DNA of 9,917 bases from an uncultured Acidimicrobiaceae bacterium (GCA_937868025.1 CALMLJ010000634.1:1-9917); one strand, 5' to 3'. Positions 1-7,562 are shown, counted from the stretch's first letter. The notes: generated by a model not told the origin, from the sequence alone. A program made the numbers and translations.

Positions 1-386
1 GCATCGTCATCTTCTGGCAGACGCGCCAGGACGTCGGCGCGTTCTTCCAGCAGTATCGCCGCTACGGGCAGGGCAAGGCGCTCGTCTTGGCCAAGCATCC
101 CAACTCGGCGTCGCCGCGACACCTGTTGCCCGCCGCTGTCGTCGGCGCGCTCGCCGCTGCGGTGGCGATCTCCCCGCTCAAGCCGCGTTGGGCCCTCTCG
201 ATCCTCGCTCCGTACGTCGGCATCCTGGCCGTAGCGACCGTCACCGTCTCGCCCACGCTCGTGGTGTCCGAGTCCCAACGGTGGTTGCCGGCGGCGTTCG
301 CCGCGATGCACCTCGGCTACGGCCTCGGCTTCTGGGAAGGTGCGATCCGCCGCATCGTCTCGGGGTCGCGTGGGCGGGTACGGTAG
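1..386 (+). CDS. C-terminal fragment of a membrane-anchored family 2 glycosyltransferase
   Basis: The reading frame is open from the left edge (first full codon at position 3) to a TAG at 384-386, giving about 127 visible residues; the catalytic GT-A domain lies outside the window. The fragment begins with an aromatic and basic stretch containing QQYRRYGQGKA followed by KHP and RHLLPA. This resembles the region between the catalytic domain and the C-terminal membrane helices in ExoA-like polysaccharide glycosyltransferases. Three hydrophobic segments follow: around LLPAAVVGALAAAVAI, around LSILAPYVGILAVATV, and a last one containing MHLGYGLGFWEGAI, a typical end for this family. A basic tail, RRIVSGSRGRVR, would face the cytoplasm. 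An internal TTG at 87 could mimic a start, but the homologous pattern continues upstream of it. The enzyme probably adds a sugar to a lipid-linked or extracellular polysaccharide at the inner membrane; the substrate cannot be read from this fragment. Confidence 0.75.
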   Translation, partial: IVIFWQTRQDVGAFFQQYRRYGQGKALVLAKHPNSASPRHLLPAAVVGALAAAVAISPLKPRWALSILAPYVGILAVATVTVSPTLVVSESQRWLPAAFAAMHLGYGLGFWEGAIRRIVSGSRGRVR

Positions 387-396
387 GGCCCGTCCG

Positions 397-469
397 TCGC
401 GGGTAGTTCAATTGGTAGAACACCGGACTTTGAATCCGGTTGTTGTGGGTTCGAGTCCCGCCCCGCGAA
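397..469 (+). tRNA. tRNA-Gln (anticodon UUG)
   Basis: A complete cloverleaf can be drawn by eye. The acceptor stem TCGCGGG (397-403) pairs perfectly with CCCGCGA (462-468). The D stem GTTC/GAAC (406-409 with 418-421) encloses an AATTGGTA loop. The anticodon stem CCGGA/TCCGG (423-427 with 435-439) encloses the loop CTTTGAA, with the anticodon TTG at 430-432. The variable region is TTGTT, and the T stem GTGGG/CCCGC (445-449 with 457-461, one G-T pair) carries the loop TTCGAGT. The discriminator base is A469. The 3' CCA is not encoded (CCC follows), so it must be added by a nucleotidyltransferase. This tRNA reads CAA, and CAG by wobble. It lies 10 bases after the glycosyltransferase stop and 45 bases before glmU, a neighbourhood also seen in Streptomyces. 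I see no terminator between it and glmU, so read-through into the operon is possible. Confidence 0.96.
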
Positions 470-514
470 CCCGTTGGAGATACCCGTGAAACGCAGTGAG
501 GATGATCAGCCGAC

Positions 515-1624
515 GTGAGCGACCCTGAGACCCAACGCCCCCTTTACGCCGTCGTGTTGGCGGCCGGCGAGGGTTCCCGCATGAAGTCGGAGCGGCCGAA
601 GCCGCTCCACCGGTTGTGCGGCAAGCCGATGCTGGCGTACGTGCTCGAGTCGCTGGCCACCTGCCACGCCGACCGTGCTGCCATCGTGGTCGGTCACAAG
701 GGCGAGTGGGTCACGAAGAAGATCGCCGAAGAGAACGTCGGCGTCGCGTTGGAGTTCGTCGAGCAGGCGGTGCAACGCGGCACCGGCGACGCCGCCCTGA
801 TCGGCCTGTCGGGTCTCCCCGACGACCTCGACGACGACAGCGACGTCATCGTCCTGCCGGGCGACACGCCCCTGCTCACCGCCGCCACCATCGGCCGTTT
901 GGTCGAGCAGCATCGGGCGACCGACGTGGCGGCGACGGTCCTCACGGCAGTGCTCGACGATCCCTCGGGATACGGCCGGGTGGTCCGTGGGCGCAACGAT
1001 CGTGTGGTTCGTATCGTCGAACACGGGGACGCGACTCCTGAGCAGCTGGAGATCAACGAGATCAACACGTCGATCTACTGCTTCAAGCGCTCGTTGCTCG
1101 CGCCGGCACTGCGTCGCCTGAATCCCGACAACGCGCAGGGCGAGTACTACCTGACCGACGTCGTGGCAGTGCTGGCTGAGGCCGGCCACTCGGTCGACAC
1201 CGTCATCGCCCCGTCCGCCGCCGAGGCGTCGGGCGTCAACGACCGCCTCCAGCTCGCCCTCGCCGAGTCGGAGATGCGGCGCCGCACCAACGAGGCCCTG
1301 CTGCGTTCGGGCGTCACCATGGTCGATCCGGCCAGCACGTTCGTCGACACCACCGTGCAGGTCGGCCGCGACGTCACGCTCTTCCCCGGCGTGATGCTGC
1401 AGGGCTCGACCGTCGTCGGCGACGGCACGGAGCTGGGGCCGAACACTCGGCTCGTCGACTGCCGCGTCGGTGCCAACGCCGTCATCGAGGAGACGACGGC
1501 CCGGCGGGCCGTCATCGGCGACGAGTCTCACGTCGGCCCGTACGCCGTCCTCGCTCCCGGCAGCGAGGTGGCGTCCGGCGTCGACACCGGACCGTTCTAC
1601 AATTCGGCCGCGCCGTCGGCCTGA
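515..1624 (+). CDS. glmU: GlmU-type GlcNAc-1-phosphate uridyltransferase lacking the acetyltransferase active site
   Basis: The N-terminal half is a standard GlmU nucleotidyltransferase, which makes UDP-GlcNAc from GlcNAc-1-P and UTP for peptidoglycan. Visible motifs are LAAGEGSRM at residues 15-23 with Lys29 in RPKPLH, QRGTGDA (87-93), PGDTPLL (115-121) with the Mg-binding Asp117, GYGRVVR (152-158), EINTSIY (182-188), NAQGEYYLTD (206-215), and VNDRLQ (241-246) with Asn242 as the second metal ligand. A helical linker and about five hexapeptide coils of a left-handed beta helix follow from about residue 266. The protein then ends at residue 369, whereas bifunctional GlmU is usually about 450-490. 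The usual LRPGT motif reads LAPGS (Ala347), and the Lys/His/Tyr/Asn acetyltransferase centre is absent. The GTG start at 515 is forced, because an in-frame TGA sits at 503-505. A GAGGA at 498-502 is rather far upstream for a ribosome binding site. prs follows after 15 bases. Confidence 0.9.
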   Translation: MSDPETQRPLYAVVLAAGEGSRMKSERPKPLHRLCGKPMLAYVLESLATCHADRAAIVVGHKGEWVTKKIAEENVGVALEFVEQAVQRGTGDAALIGLSGLPDDLDDDSDVIVLPGDTPLLTAATIGRLVEQHRATDVAATVLTAVLDDPSGYGRVVRGRNDRVVRIVEHGDATPEQLEINEINTSIYCFKRSLLAPALRRLNPDNAQGEYYLTDVVAVLAEAGHSVDTVIAPSAAEASGVNDRLQLALAESEMRRRTNEALLRSGVTMVDPASTFVDTTVQVGRDVTLFPGVMLQGSTVVGDGTELGPNTRLVDCRVGANAVIEETTARRAVIGDESHVGPYAVLAPGSEVASGVDTGPFYNSAAPSA

Positions 1625-1639
1625 AGGGGAAGCCAGCTC

Positions 1640-2623
1640 ATGGAGCTCATCACCAAGAAGCGCCTGCACCTCGTGGCAGGCCGCAACAACCGAGCCCTGG
1701 CCGAGGAGGTGGCGCAGCGCCTCAGCGTCGAACTCGGGCACGTGAGCCTCTCCGAGTTCGCCAACGGCGAACTCCACTGCAAGTACGGCGACTCGATCCG
1801 TGGCGCCGACGTCTTCATCTTCCAGGGCCACTGCTCCACGTCGGACATGTCGATCAACGACGCGTTGATGGAACAGCTCATCATGGTCGACGCCGCCCGG
1901 CGTGCCTCGGCCAAGCGCATCACCGTGGTGGCGCCCTTCTACGGCTACGGCCGCCAGGACCGTAAGGCCGAGGGTCGCGAGCCAATCACCGCCAAACTCG
2001 TCGCGAACATGTTCAAGACCGCGGGCGCCAAGCGCCTCGTCTCGGTCGACCTGCACTCCGGTCAGATCCAGGGCTTCTTCGACGGCCCCGTCGACCACCT
2101 GACCGCCATGCCCGTGCTGGTCGAGTGGATGGCGAACAACCTCCGCGGTGAGCTCGTTGTCGTGTCGCCCGACGCCGGCCGCGTGAAGGTGGCCGAGCGG
2201 TACGCCAATCTGCTCCACGCCAACATCGCGATCGTGCACAAGCGTCGGGTTCGCGGCGTCAAGAACGCTGTCGAGGCCAAAGATGTCGTCGGCGAGGTCG
2301 AGGGCAAGACGTGTGTGCTCATCGACGACATGATCGACACCGGTGGCACGCTCGTCGCTGCGGCCGAGCAACTCGCCGAGCGCGGCGCCGCGTCGGTGTA
2401 CGCGGCGGCCACCCACGGGGTGTTCAGCGGCCCGGCCATCGATCGCATCAAGAACTCGGTCCTCGAGAAGGTCGTGATCACCAACACGCTGCCGCTGCCG
2501 CCCGAGAAGCAGATCGACAAGATCGAGGTGCTGTCCGCTGCCGGCATCATCGCCGATGCGATCGACGCCGTGTTCGAGGACACGTCCGTCTCCGACATCT
2601 TCGACGGACAAAACCAACATTGA
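1640..2623 (+). CDS. prs: Ribose-phosphate pyrophosphokinase (PRPP synthetase)
   Basis: Prs transfers pyrophosphate from ATP to ribose-5-phosphate, giving PRPP for purine, pyrimidine, NAD, histidine and tryptophan synthesis in the cytosol. The 327 residues match the usual length of class I enzymes. Landmarks are FANGE (40-44), the ATP-binding loop PFYGYGRQDRK (99-109; most relatives have PYYGYARQDRK), VDLHSGQIQGFF (136-147), the ribose-phosphate region SPDAGRVKVAERYA (175-188), and the PRPP signature VLIDDMIDTGGT (225-236). The flexible catalytic loop with its basic residues HKRR is at 199-202. The ATG at 1640 is preceded by a strong purine-rich ribosome binding site, AGGGGAAG at 1625-1632, starting just after the glmU stop. 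Co-transcription with glmU is therefore very likely, and the two genes are joined the same way in many actinobacteria. The C-terminus SDIFDGQNQH is ordinary, and I see nothing unusual in the enzyme. Confidence 0.97.
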   Translation: MELITKKRLHLVAGRNNRALAEEVAQRLSVELGHVSLSEFANGELHCKYGDSIRGADVFIFQGHCSTSDMSINDALMEQLIMVDAARRASAKRITVVAPFYGYGRQDRKAEGREPITAKLVANMFKTAGAKRLVSVDLHSGQIQGFFDGPVDHLTAMPVLVEWMANNLRGELVVVSPDAGRVKVAERYANLLHANIAIVHKRRVRGVKNAVEAKDVVGEVEGKTCVLIDDMIDTGGTLVAAAEQLAERGAASVYAAATHGVFSGPAIDRIKNSVLEKVVITNTLPLPPEKQIDKIEVLSAAGIIADAIDAVFEDTSVSDIFDGQNQH

Positions 2624-2676
2624 CGGAGGCGGCTCGCCCCGCAGGTGGACCATCAGCGGTCACGAGCGTCCTCGGC

Positions 2677-2705
2677 TGGTCACGGTTGGCTGCTGCGAGT
2701 ATCCT
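2677..2705 (+). promoter_or_regulatory. Possible sigma-70-type promoter before rplY
   Basis: In the 144-base gap between prs and rplY, the hexamer TGGTCA (2677-2682; 4 of 6 matches to TTGACA) is followed after exactly 17 bases by TATCCT (2700-2705; 4 of 6 matches to TATAAT). Transcription would start near 2712, leaving a leader of roughly 55 bases before the rplY start. This is the longest non-coding gap inside the cluster, so a separate promoter for the ribosomal protein is plausible. I found no convincing terminator after prs: only a weak, imperfect GACCA/TGGTC pairing (2648-2652 with 2677-2681) without a T tract. The call rests on hexamer matching by eye in GC-rich DNA. Confidence 0.35.
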
Positions 2706-2752
2706 TTCCCGTCGGCCCTTGCGCGTCCCCGCGCCGCCGCCACGTTCGCTTC

Positions 2753-2758
2753 GAGGAG
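2753..2758 (+). promoter_or_regulatory. Ribosome binding site that fixes the rplY start
   Basis: GAGGAG lies 9 bases before the ATG at 2768. The same frame is open further upstream to an ATG at 2645, but the residues encoded there are not L25-like and have no comparable ribosome binding site. This site therefore supports the start at 2768. Confidence 0.75.
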
Positions 2759-2767
2759 TTGTTTGCT

Positions 2768-3388
2768 ATGGCTGAGGTCACCCTGACCGCCACCACTGGT
2801 CGCCCGTTGGGCTCGAGCGCTTCGCGGCGTCTGCGCGCCGAGGGCAAGATCCCCGCGACCGTGTACGGCATGGACAAGGACGCGGTGTCGGTCACGATCA
2901 CTCGCTCCGACCTCCGCAAGGCGATGACGACCGATGCGGGCGTCAACGCTCTCATCAAGCTCGAGATCGACGGCGCCGCCACCGAGTACGCCCTCGTCAA
3001 GGAGATCCAGCGTCACACGGTCCGCCGCGAGGTCACCCACCTCGACCTGCTCCGCATCGACCCCGAGATCGCGATGGTGCTCGACGTGCCGATCGTGCTC
3101 ACCGGTGACGCCAAGAAGGTGTCCGGCGGCGGCGGCTTCGTCGACCAGAAGCTGTCGACGCTGCGGGTCACGGTTCGCCCCGACTCCATCCCCACGCAGC
3201 TCACGGCCGACATCTCGGCCATGGACGTCGAGGACGTGCTCACCATCGCCGACCTCACGCTGCCGCGGGGAGTCACGACCGAGCTCGATCCCGAGCTGCC
3301 GATCGTGACCGCTGCGCTCACCCGTGCCGCCATCGTGGCCGCCCGCGCCGCAGCGAAGGCCGAAGAGGCCGCTGCTGCGGGTGCGTAG
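2768..3388 (+). CDS. rplY: Large-subunit ribosomal protein bL25, long CTC/TL5 form
   Basis: This 206-residue protein is the two-domain form of bL25, which binds 5S rRNA in the central protuberance of the 50S subunit and is known as the general stress protein CTC in Gram-positives. The N-terminal 5S-binding domain (about 1-95) shows RRLRAEGKIPATVYG (20-34) and VKEIQRHTVRREVTHLDL (77-94), both diagnostic. The C-terminal TL5 beta domain begins around DVPIVLTGDAKKV (106-118), includes a Gly-rich turn GGGGF (120-124), and runs to about residue 183. The last 20 or so residues are a low-complexity Ala/Glu/Lys tail, common in actinobacterial members and probably disordered. The start is the ATG at 2768, chosen for its GAGGAG and because the conserved AEVTLTA opening begins there. 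The gene may have its own promoter, unlike the tightly spaced genes around it. pth follows after about 24 bases. Confidence 0.95.
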   Translation: MAEVTLTATTGRPLGSSASRRLRAEGKIPATVYGMDKDAVSVTITRSDLRKAMTTDAGVNALIKLEIDGAATEYALVKEIQRHTVRREVTHLDLLRIDPEIAMVLDVPIVLTGDAKKVSGGGGFVDQKLSTLRVTVRPDSIPTQLTADISAMDVEDVLTIADLTLPRGVTTELDPELPIVTAALTRAAIVAARAAAKAEEAAAAGA

Positions 3389-3412
3389 CCTCAGCATCCG
3401 ATTCGGGTGGTG

Positions 3413-4048
3413 ATGCGCCGCGGCGCACGTTCCCTCGGCGCCGCGTCGAGCGTCAAACAGCACAACAACACACCGTGGGACCTCTTGGTCGTTGGACTCG
3501 GCAATCCCGGGCCCAAGTACCGCGGCACCCTCCACAACGTCGGCGTCGAGGTGCTCGACCTGCTGGCCGAGCGGCATCGTGAGAAGTTCCGCAGCTCCAA
3601 GGAGCATGCACTCGTCGCCGAGCTCCGCATCGGAGCGGCCCGCGTCGCCCTGGCGTTCCCCCAGACGTACATGAACGAGTCGGGGCGCTCGGTCGGCCCA
3701 CTCGTGAAGCGGTACGGCATCGACGACCTCACCAAACTGGTGGTCGTGCACGACGAGCTCGATCTCGATCCGGGCCGGCTCAAGGTGAAGTTGGGCGGCG
3801 GTCTCGCCGGGCACAACGGCCTGAGGTCGATCAAGGCGCACCTGCACTCCGACGAGTTCGCCCGTATCCGCATCGGCGTCGGCAAGCCGCCCGGTGGCAA
3901 GGAACGCGGCGTCGATCATGTGCTGGCACCACCGTCCAAACGCGACCGTGAGCTCATCGCCGTGTGCGTCGAGGAGGCCGCCGACGCCGTCGAGATGATG
4001 CTGAGCGACGGCATCGACGCCACGATGGCGCGCTACAACCAGCGATGA
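3413..4048 (+). CDS. pth: Peptidyl-tRNA hydrolase
   Basis: Pth cleaves peptidyl-tRNA released from stalled ribosomes and so recycles tRNA. With the ATG at 3413 the protein has 211 residues; GTG codons at 3407 and 3410 are alternatives that add one or two residues. Catalytic and binding residues of the family are present: Asn31 in VGLGNPGPKY (27-36), the catalytic His41 in TLHNVG (39-44), Asn88 in FPQTYMNESG (82-91), Asp114 in VVHDELDLDPG (111-121), and His134-Asn135 in GGGLAGHNGLRS (128-139). Two details differ from typical members. The usual Arg before the catalytic His is Leu40. About 23 polar and basic residues also precede the point where most Pth proteins begin, with no clear ribosome binding site before any of the starts; TTG at 3485 would give a minimal protein but seems too short. 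The stop overlaps the mfd start (ATGA), suggesting translational coupling. Confidence 0.93.
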   Translation: MRRGARSLGAASSVKQHNNTPWDLLVVGLGNPGPKYRGTLHNVGVEVLDLLAERHREKFRSSKEHALVAELRIGAARVALAFPQTYMNESGRSVGPLVKRYGIDDLTKLVVVHDELDLDPGRLKVKLGGGLAGHNGLRSIKAHLHSDEFARIRIGVGKPPGGKERGVDHVLAPPSKRDRELIAVCVEEAADAVEMMLSDGIDATMARYNQR

Positions 4049-7000
4049 CCGACGTGGCCGAATCCCGAGTCGCGGCCGTGGCACCGCTGCGCTCGCTGCC
4101 CGGGTTGTTGCGCGAGGAACCGGCGCTGCTCGGCACCCTGGGGCGTTCGAACGCGACGCTCGCCGTTCCCGAGCCGGCCCGGGCGGTGACGATCGCCGCG
4201 ATCGCCACGCTCTCCAAGCGCTCGCCCGTTGTCGTCGCCGTGCCGACGAGCGCCGACGCCGAACGACTCGCCGGCGACCTGGCCTGTTTCCTCGGGGCCG
4301 ACGAGGTCGACGTGTTCCCGGCCTGGGAGACGCTGCCCTTCGAACGGGTCAGCCCGTCGGTCGAGACCATGGGACGCCGCATGCGCACCATGTGGCACCT
4401 CCGCGACCCCGAGCGGTCGCCCAAGGTGCTCGTCGCTCCCGCCCGGGCACTCGTGCAGCGCCTCGGGCCCCACGTGGAGGACATCGAGCCGATCGTGATC
4501 ACGCCCGGCGCGATCGTCGACCAGGCCGATCTCGTGGAGCGCCTGGTCGAGGCGGGGTACCGCCGTGAGTACCAGGTGGAGCACCGCGGCGAGATCGCGG
4601 TGCGCGGCTCGATCGTCGACGTGTTCCCGTCCACCGCGGACGGCCCCGTCCGCATCGACTTGTGGGGCGACGAGGTCGAGCGGCTCACCGATTTCTCCGT
4701 CAACGACCAGCGGTCCGACAACGACGTCGAGCGCGTCGAGATCTTCCCGTGCCGCGAGCTGATGACGACCGACGACGTCCGTGAGCGCGCCGAGGCGCTG
4801 ATCGAGTCGGAACCCTGGGGTCGTGACCAATGGGAGAAGCTGGCCGACGGCCAGAGTTTCGACGGCATGGAGTCGTGGCTGCCGTGGCTCACCGGCGACG
4901 GCGCCACCACGGCCCACGTGTTGTTCGACCTGGTCGGTCCGGAGTCGCAGGTGATCCTCGTCGACCCACGCCGCATGCGGGACCGGGCGGCCGACATCAT
5001 CGCCGAAGAGGTCGACCTCGCCCGCACGCTGTCGGGTACCTGGGGTGCCAGCGATGACGGGGTGCTCCCGAGGCTCCACCTCGACTTCGAGCGCCTGCTG
5101 ACCCGCACGACCGCTCCGACGTGGACGATGACGACCGCTCCCGAGGGTCCCGGCATCGAAACCGTGGCCGCGGCAGCATGGTTCCAGGCCAGCGGCGACG
5201 GGTCCCGGCTGGTCAACCAGCTTCGCGATCTGTCGGCGTCGGGCTACCGCATCGTCGTCGCGGCCGAGGGCGCCGGCTCGGCCGAACGCGTCGACCGACT
5301 CCTCAACGAGCAGGGTGTGTCCTACCGGCTCCGTCCCGATGGCGGTGCCGCGTTGGCCGAGCCCGGCGGTCACATCACCGTCGCGGCGCTCAACCGCGGC
5401 TTCATCCTCCCGTCGGTGAAGCTGGCGGTGCTGAGCGAGAGCGATCTCACGGGTCGACGCCGCACCCACCGGCCGGCCCGGCAGCGCAAGCGTCAGGCGC
5501 AGGGCTTCTTCGACGACCTCAAGGTCGGCAGCTACGTGGTGCACCAGCATCACGGTGTCGCCCGGTTCGGCGGCATGGTCAAGCGCACCATCGGTGGCGC
5601 CGACCGTGATTACCTGCTGCTCGAGTACCGCGGCGACGACAAGCTGTACGTCCCGTCCGACCAGATCGACGCTGTCCGCCACTACACCGGCGGCGACTCA
5701 CCCAGCCTTTCGAAGATGGGTGGCGCCGACTTCGCTCGCACCAAGGCCAAGGTCGCGTCCGAGGTGGCGACCATCGCCCAGGAGTTGGTGGTGCTGTACC
5801 AGAAGCGTGTGCACGCCAAGGGCCACGCCTTCGCCGAGGACTCGCCGTGGCAGAAGGAGATGGAGGACTCGTTCCCCTTCGCCGAGACGCCCGACCAGTT
5901 GCAGGCGATCGAGGACGTGAAACACGACATGGAGGCGGAGCGCCCCATGGACCGCCTGGTGATCGGCGACGTCGGGTTCGGCAAGACCGAGGTCGCGATC
6001 CGCGCTGCGTTCAAAGCGGTCCAGGACGGCTACCAGGTCGCGATCCTCGTGCCGACGACCCTCTTGGCCCAACAGCACTACGCGACGTTCAGCGACCGGT
6101 TCGCCCCGTACCCGGTGCGGGTCGAGGTCATGTCCCGGTTCCTGACCGCCAAGCAGAGCCGCGTCGTGGCCGACGGCCTGAAGTCGGGCGAGGTCGACGT
6201 GGTCGTGGGCACGCACCGGCTGCTGAGCGGCGACGTGGAGTTCAAGAAGCTGGGGCTGCTGGTCATCGACGAGGAGCAGCGGTTCGGTGTCTCCCACAAG
6301 GAGGCCATCAAGCAGTTCAAGGCCGACGTCGACGTGCTCACGCTGACGGCGACGCCGATCCCACGAACCATGGAGATGTCGCTCACCGGCATCCGCGACC
6401 TGTCGCTGCTGCAGACGGCACCGTCGGAGCGGCAGCCGATCCTCACCTACGTCGGCGAGTACGACGACCGGGCCGTGGCCGAGTCGATCCGTCGCGAGCT
6501 CCTGCGCGAGGGCCAGGTGTTCTTCGTGCACAACCGGATCGCCGACATCGAGGAGAAGGCGGCAGACCTGCGCGATCTCGTGCCCGAGGCCCGCATCGCC
6601 GTCGCCCACGGCCAGATGGACGAGGGATCGCTGGAGCAGATCGTCGTCGATTTCTGGGAAGGCCGCTACGACGTGCTCGTCTGCACGACGATCATCGAGT
6701 CGGGCATCGACATGCCGACGGTCAACACCCTTGTCGTCGAGCGCGCCGATCTGCTCGGCCTCGGGCAGCTCCACCAGTTGCGCGGCCGCGTCGGTCGAGC
6801 CGGCATGCGGGCGTACGCGTACCTGTTCTTCCCGCCCGAGCGGGAGCTGAGCGAGGAGGCCTACGAGCGGCTGCGCACCATCGGCGAAGCCACCGAGCTG
6901 GGTTCCGGCTTCCGCATCGCCATGCGCGACCTCGAGATCCGCGGCGCCGGCAACCTGCTGGGCACCGGCCAGACCGGGCACATTGCCGCGGTCGGCTACG

Positions 7001-7518
7001 ACCTCTACTGCTCCATGGTCAACGAGGCGATCAACGACCTGAACGGCGAGACCAAGGCCGAGGACGTCGAGATCAAGATCGAACTCCCGCTCGATGCGAA
7101 CCTTCCCGCCGACTACGTCGAGCGGGAGGATCTCCGTCTCGACGCGTACCGGCGACTCGCCGAGGTGAAGAGCTTCACCGACGTCGACGACATCGCCGCC
7201 GAATGGGTCGACCGCTACGGGCCGGTGCCCGACGCCGCCGGGGCGCTCCTCGACATCGCCCGTGTCCGCGCCGAGTGCGTCCGCACGGGCGTCACCGACA
7301 TCTCGGTGACGAAGTCGACCGGGTTCGGTGGTCCGCCACTTGTGGCGCGCATCTCGCCGCTCAAGCTCCCGCAGTCGAAACAGATGCGGCTGGAGCGCCT
7401 GTACAAGGGCGCTGTCTACAAGAACGACTCGCAGCTGCAGCTGCCGATCAAGGCCGGGCGAGCAATGATCGCCACGCTGCTCGAGGCGTTCACCCAGCTG
7501 GTGCCCGCCGACGAGTGA
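4045..7518 (+). CDS. mfd: Transcription-repair coupling factor Mfd
   Basis: Mfd is a DNA translocase that pushes or removes RNA polymerase stalled at a lesion and recruits UvrA. The 1157 residues fit the family (1148 in E. coli). The N-terminal UvrB-like part shows VDVFPAWETLPFERVSPS followed by a REYQVEHRGEIAVRGSIVDVFP stretch, the UvrA-facing module. The RNA-polymerase-interacting domain starts near residue 490 (KVGSYVVHQHHGVARFGG). The helicase core carries Walker A GDVGFGKT at 641-648, Walker B DEEQ at 742-745, TATPIPRT, the translocation region GQLHQLRGRVGRAG (RGRVGR at 913-918), and the RIRGAGNLLG-like element EIRGAGNLLGTGQTGHI. The C-terminal regulatory TRCF domain (ELPLDANLPADYV onward) is complete. 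The start at ATG 4045 overlaps the pth stop by four bases. The frame is open 27 codons further up, but that extension is Arg-rich sequence read out of frame through pth, so I reject it. Confidence 0.97.
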   Translation: MTDVAESRVAAVAPLRSLPGLLREEPALLGTLGRSNATLAVPEPARAVTIAAIATLSKRSPVVVAVPTSADAERLAGDLACFLGADEVDVFPAWETLPFERVSPSVETMGRRMRTMWHLRDPERSPKVLVAPARALVQRLGPHVEDIEPIVITPGAIVDQADLVERLVEAGYRREYQVEHRGEIAVRGSIVDVFPSTADGPVRIDLWGDEVERLTDFSVNDQRSDNDVERVEIFPCRELMTTDDVRERAEALIESEPWGRDQWEKLADGQSFDGMESWLPWLTGDGATTAHVLFDLVGPESQVILVDPRRMRDRAADIIAEEVDLARTLSGTWGASDDGVLPRLHLDFERLLTRTTAPTWTMTTAPEGPGIETVAAAAWFQASGDGSRLVNQLRDLSASGYRIVVAAEGAGSAERVDRLLNEQGVSYRLRPDGGAALAEPGGHITVAALNRGFILPSVKLAVLSESDLTGRRRTHRPARQRKRQAQGFFDDLKVGSYVVHQHHGVARFGGMVKRTIGGADRDYLLLEYRGDDKLYVPSDQIDAVRHYTGGDSPSLSKMGGADFARTKAKVASEVATIAQELVVLYQKRVHAKGHAFAEDSPWQKEMEDSFPFAETPDQLQAIEDVKHDMEAERPMDRLVIGDVGFGKTEVAIRAAFKAVQDGYQVAILVPTTLLAQQHYATFSDRFAPYPVRVEVMSRFLTAKQSRVVADGLKSGEVDVVVGTHRLLSGDVEFKKLGLLVIDEEQRFGVSHKEAIKQFKADVDVLTLTATPIPRTMEMSLTGIRDLSLLQTAPSERQPILTYVGEYDDRAVAESIRRELLREGQVFFVHNRIADIEEKAADLRDLVPEARIAVAHGQMDEGSLEQIVVDFWEGRYDVLVCTTIIESGIDMPTVNTLVVERADLLGLGQLHQLRGRVGRAGMRAYAYLFFPPERELSEEAYERLRTIGEATELGSGFRIAMRDLEIRGAGNLLGTGQTGHIAAVGYDLYCSMVNEAINDLNGETKAEDVEIKIELPLDANLPADYVEREDLRLDAYRRLAEVKSFTDVDDIAAEWVDRYGPVPDAAGALLDIARVRAECVRTGVTDISVTKSTGFGGPPLVARISPLKLPQSKQMRLERLYKGAVYKNDSQLQLPIKAGRAMIATLLEAFTQLVPADE

Positions 7519-7562
7519 ACCGACTTCCCCCGTCCGATCTGTGTCCATCCAACTCCGCCCAG

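Noticed and set aside
340..396. Promoter for the tRNA-Gln gene
   Set aside because: TACGGT at 379-384 could be a -10, but no -35 is visible at the right distance and the match is too weak in this GC-rich stretch to report.
506..2653. Long open frame of 715 codons on the minus strand across glmU and prs
   Set aside because: It lies antisense to two clear genes. Its translation is rich in Arg, His, Asp, Val and Gly without any recognisable motif, the usual mirror of GC-biased third positions in high-GC coding DNA.
2624..2682. Rho-independent terminator after prs
   Set aside because: Only a short imperfect GACCA/TGGTC pairing with a long loop can be drawn, and no run of T follows.
2645..2767. 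Upstream extension of rplY
   Set aside because: The 41 residues encoded here do not resemble bL25. The strong ribosome binding site and the conserved N-terminus both point to the ATG at 2768.
3964..4044. Upstream extension of mfd
   Set aside because: The extra 27 residues are mostly Arg and are read through the 3' end of pth in another frame. The ATG at 4045 overlapping the pth stop is the natural start.
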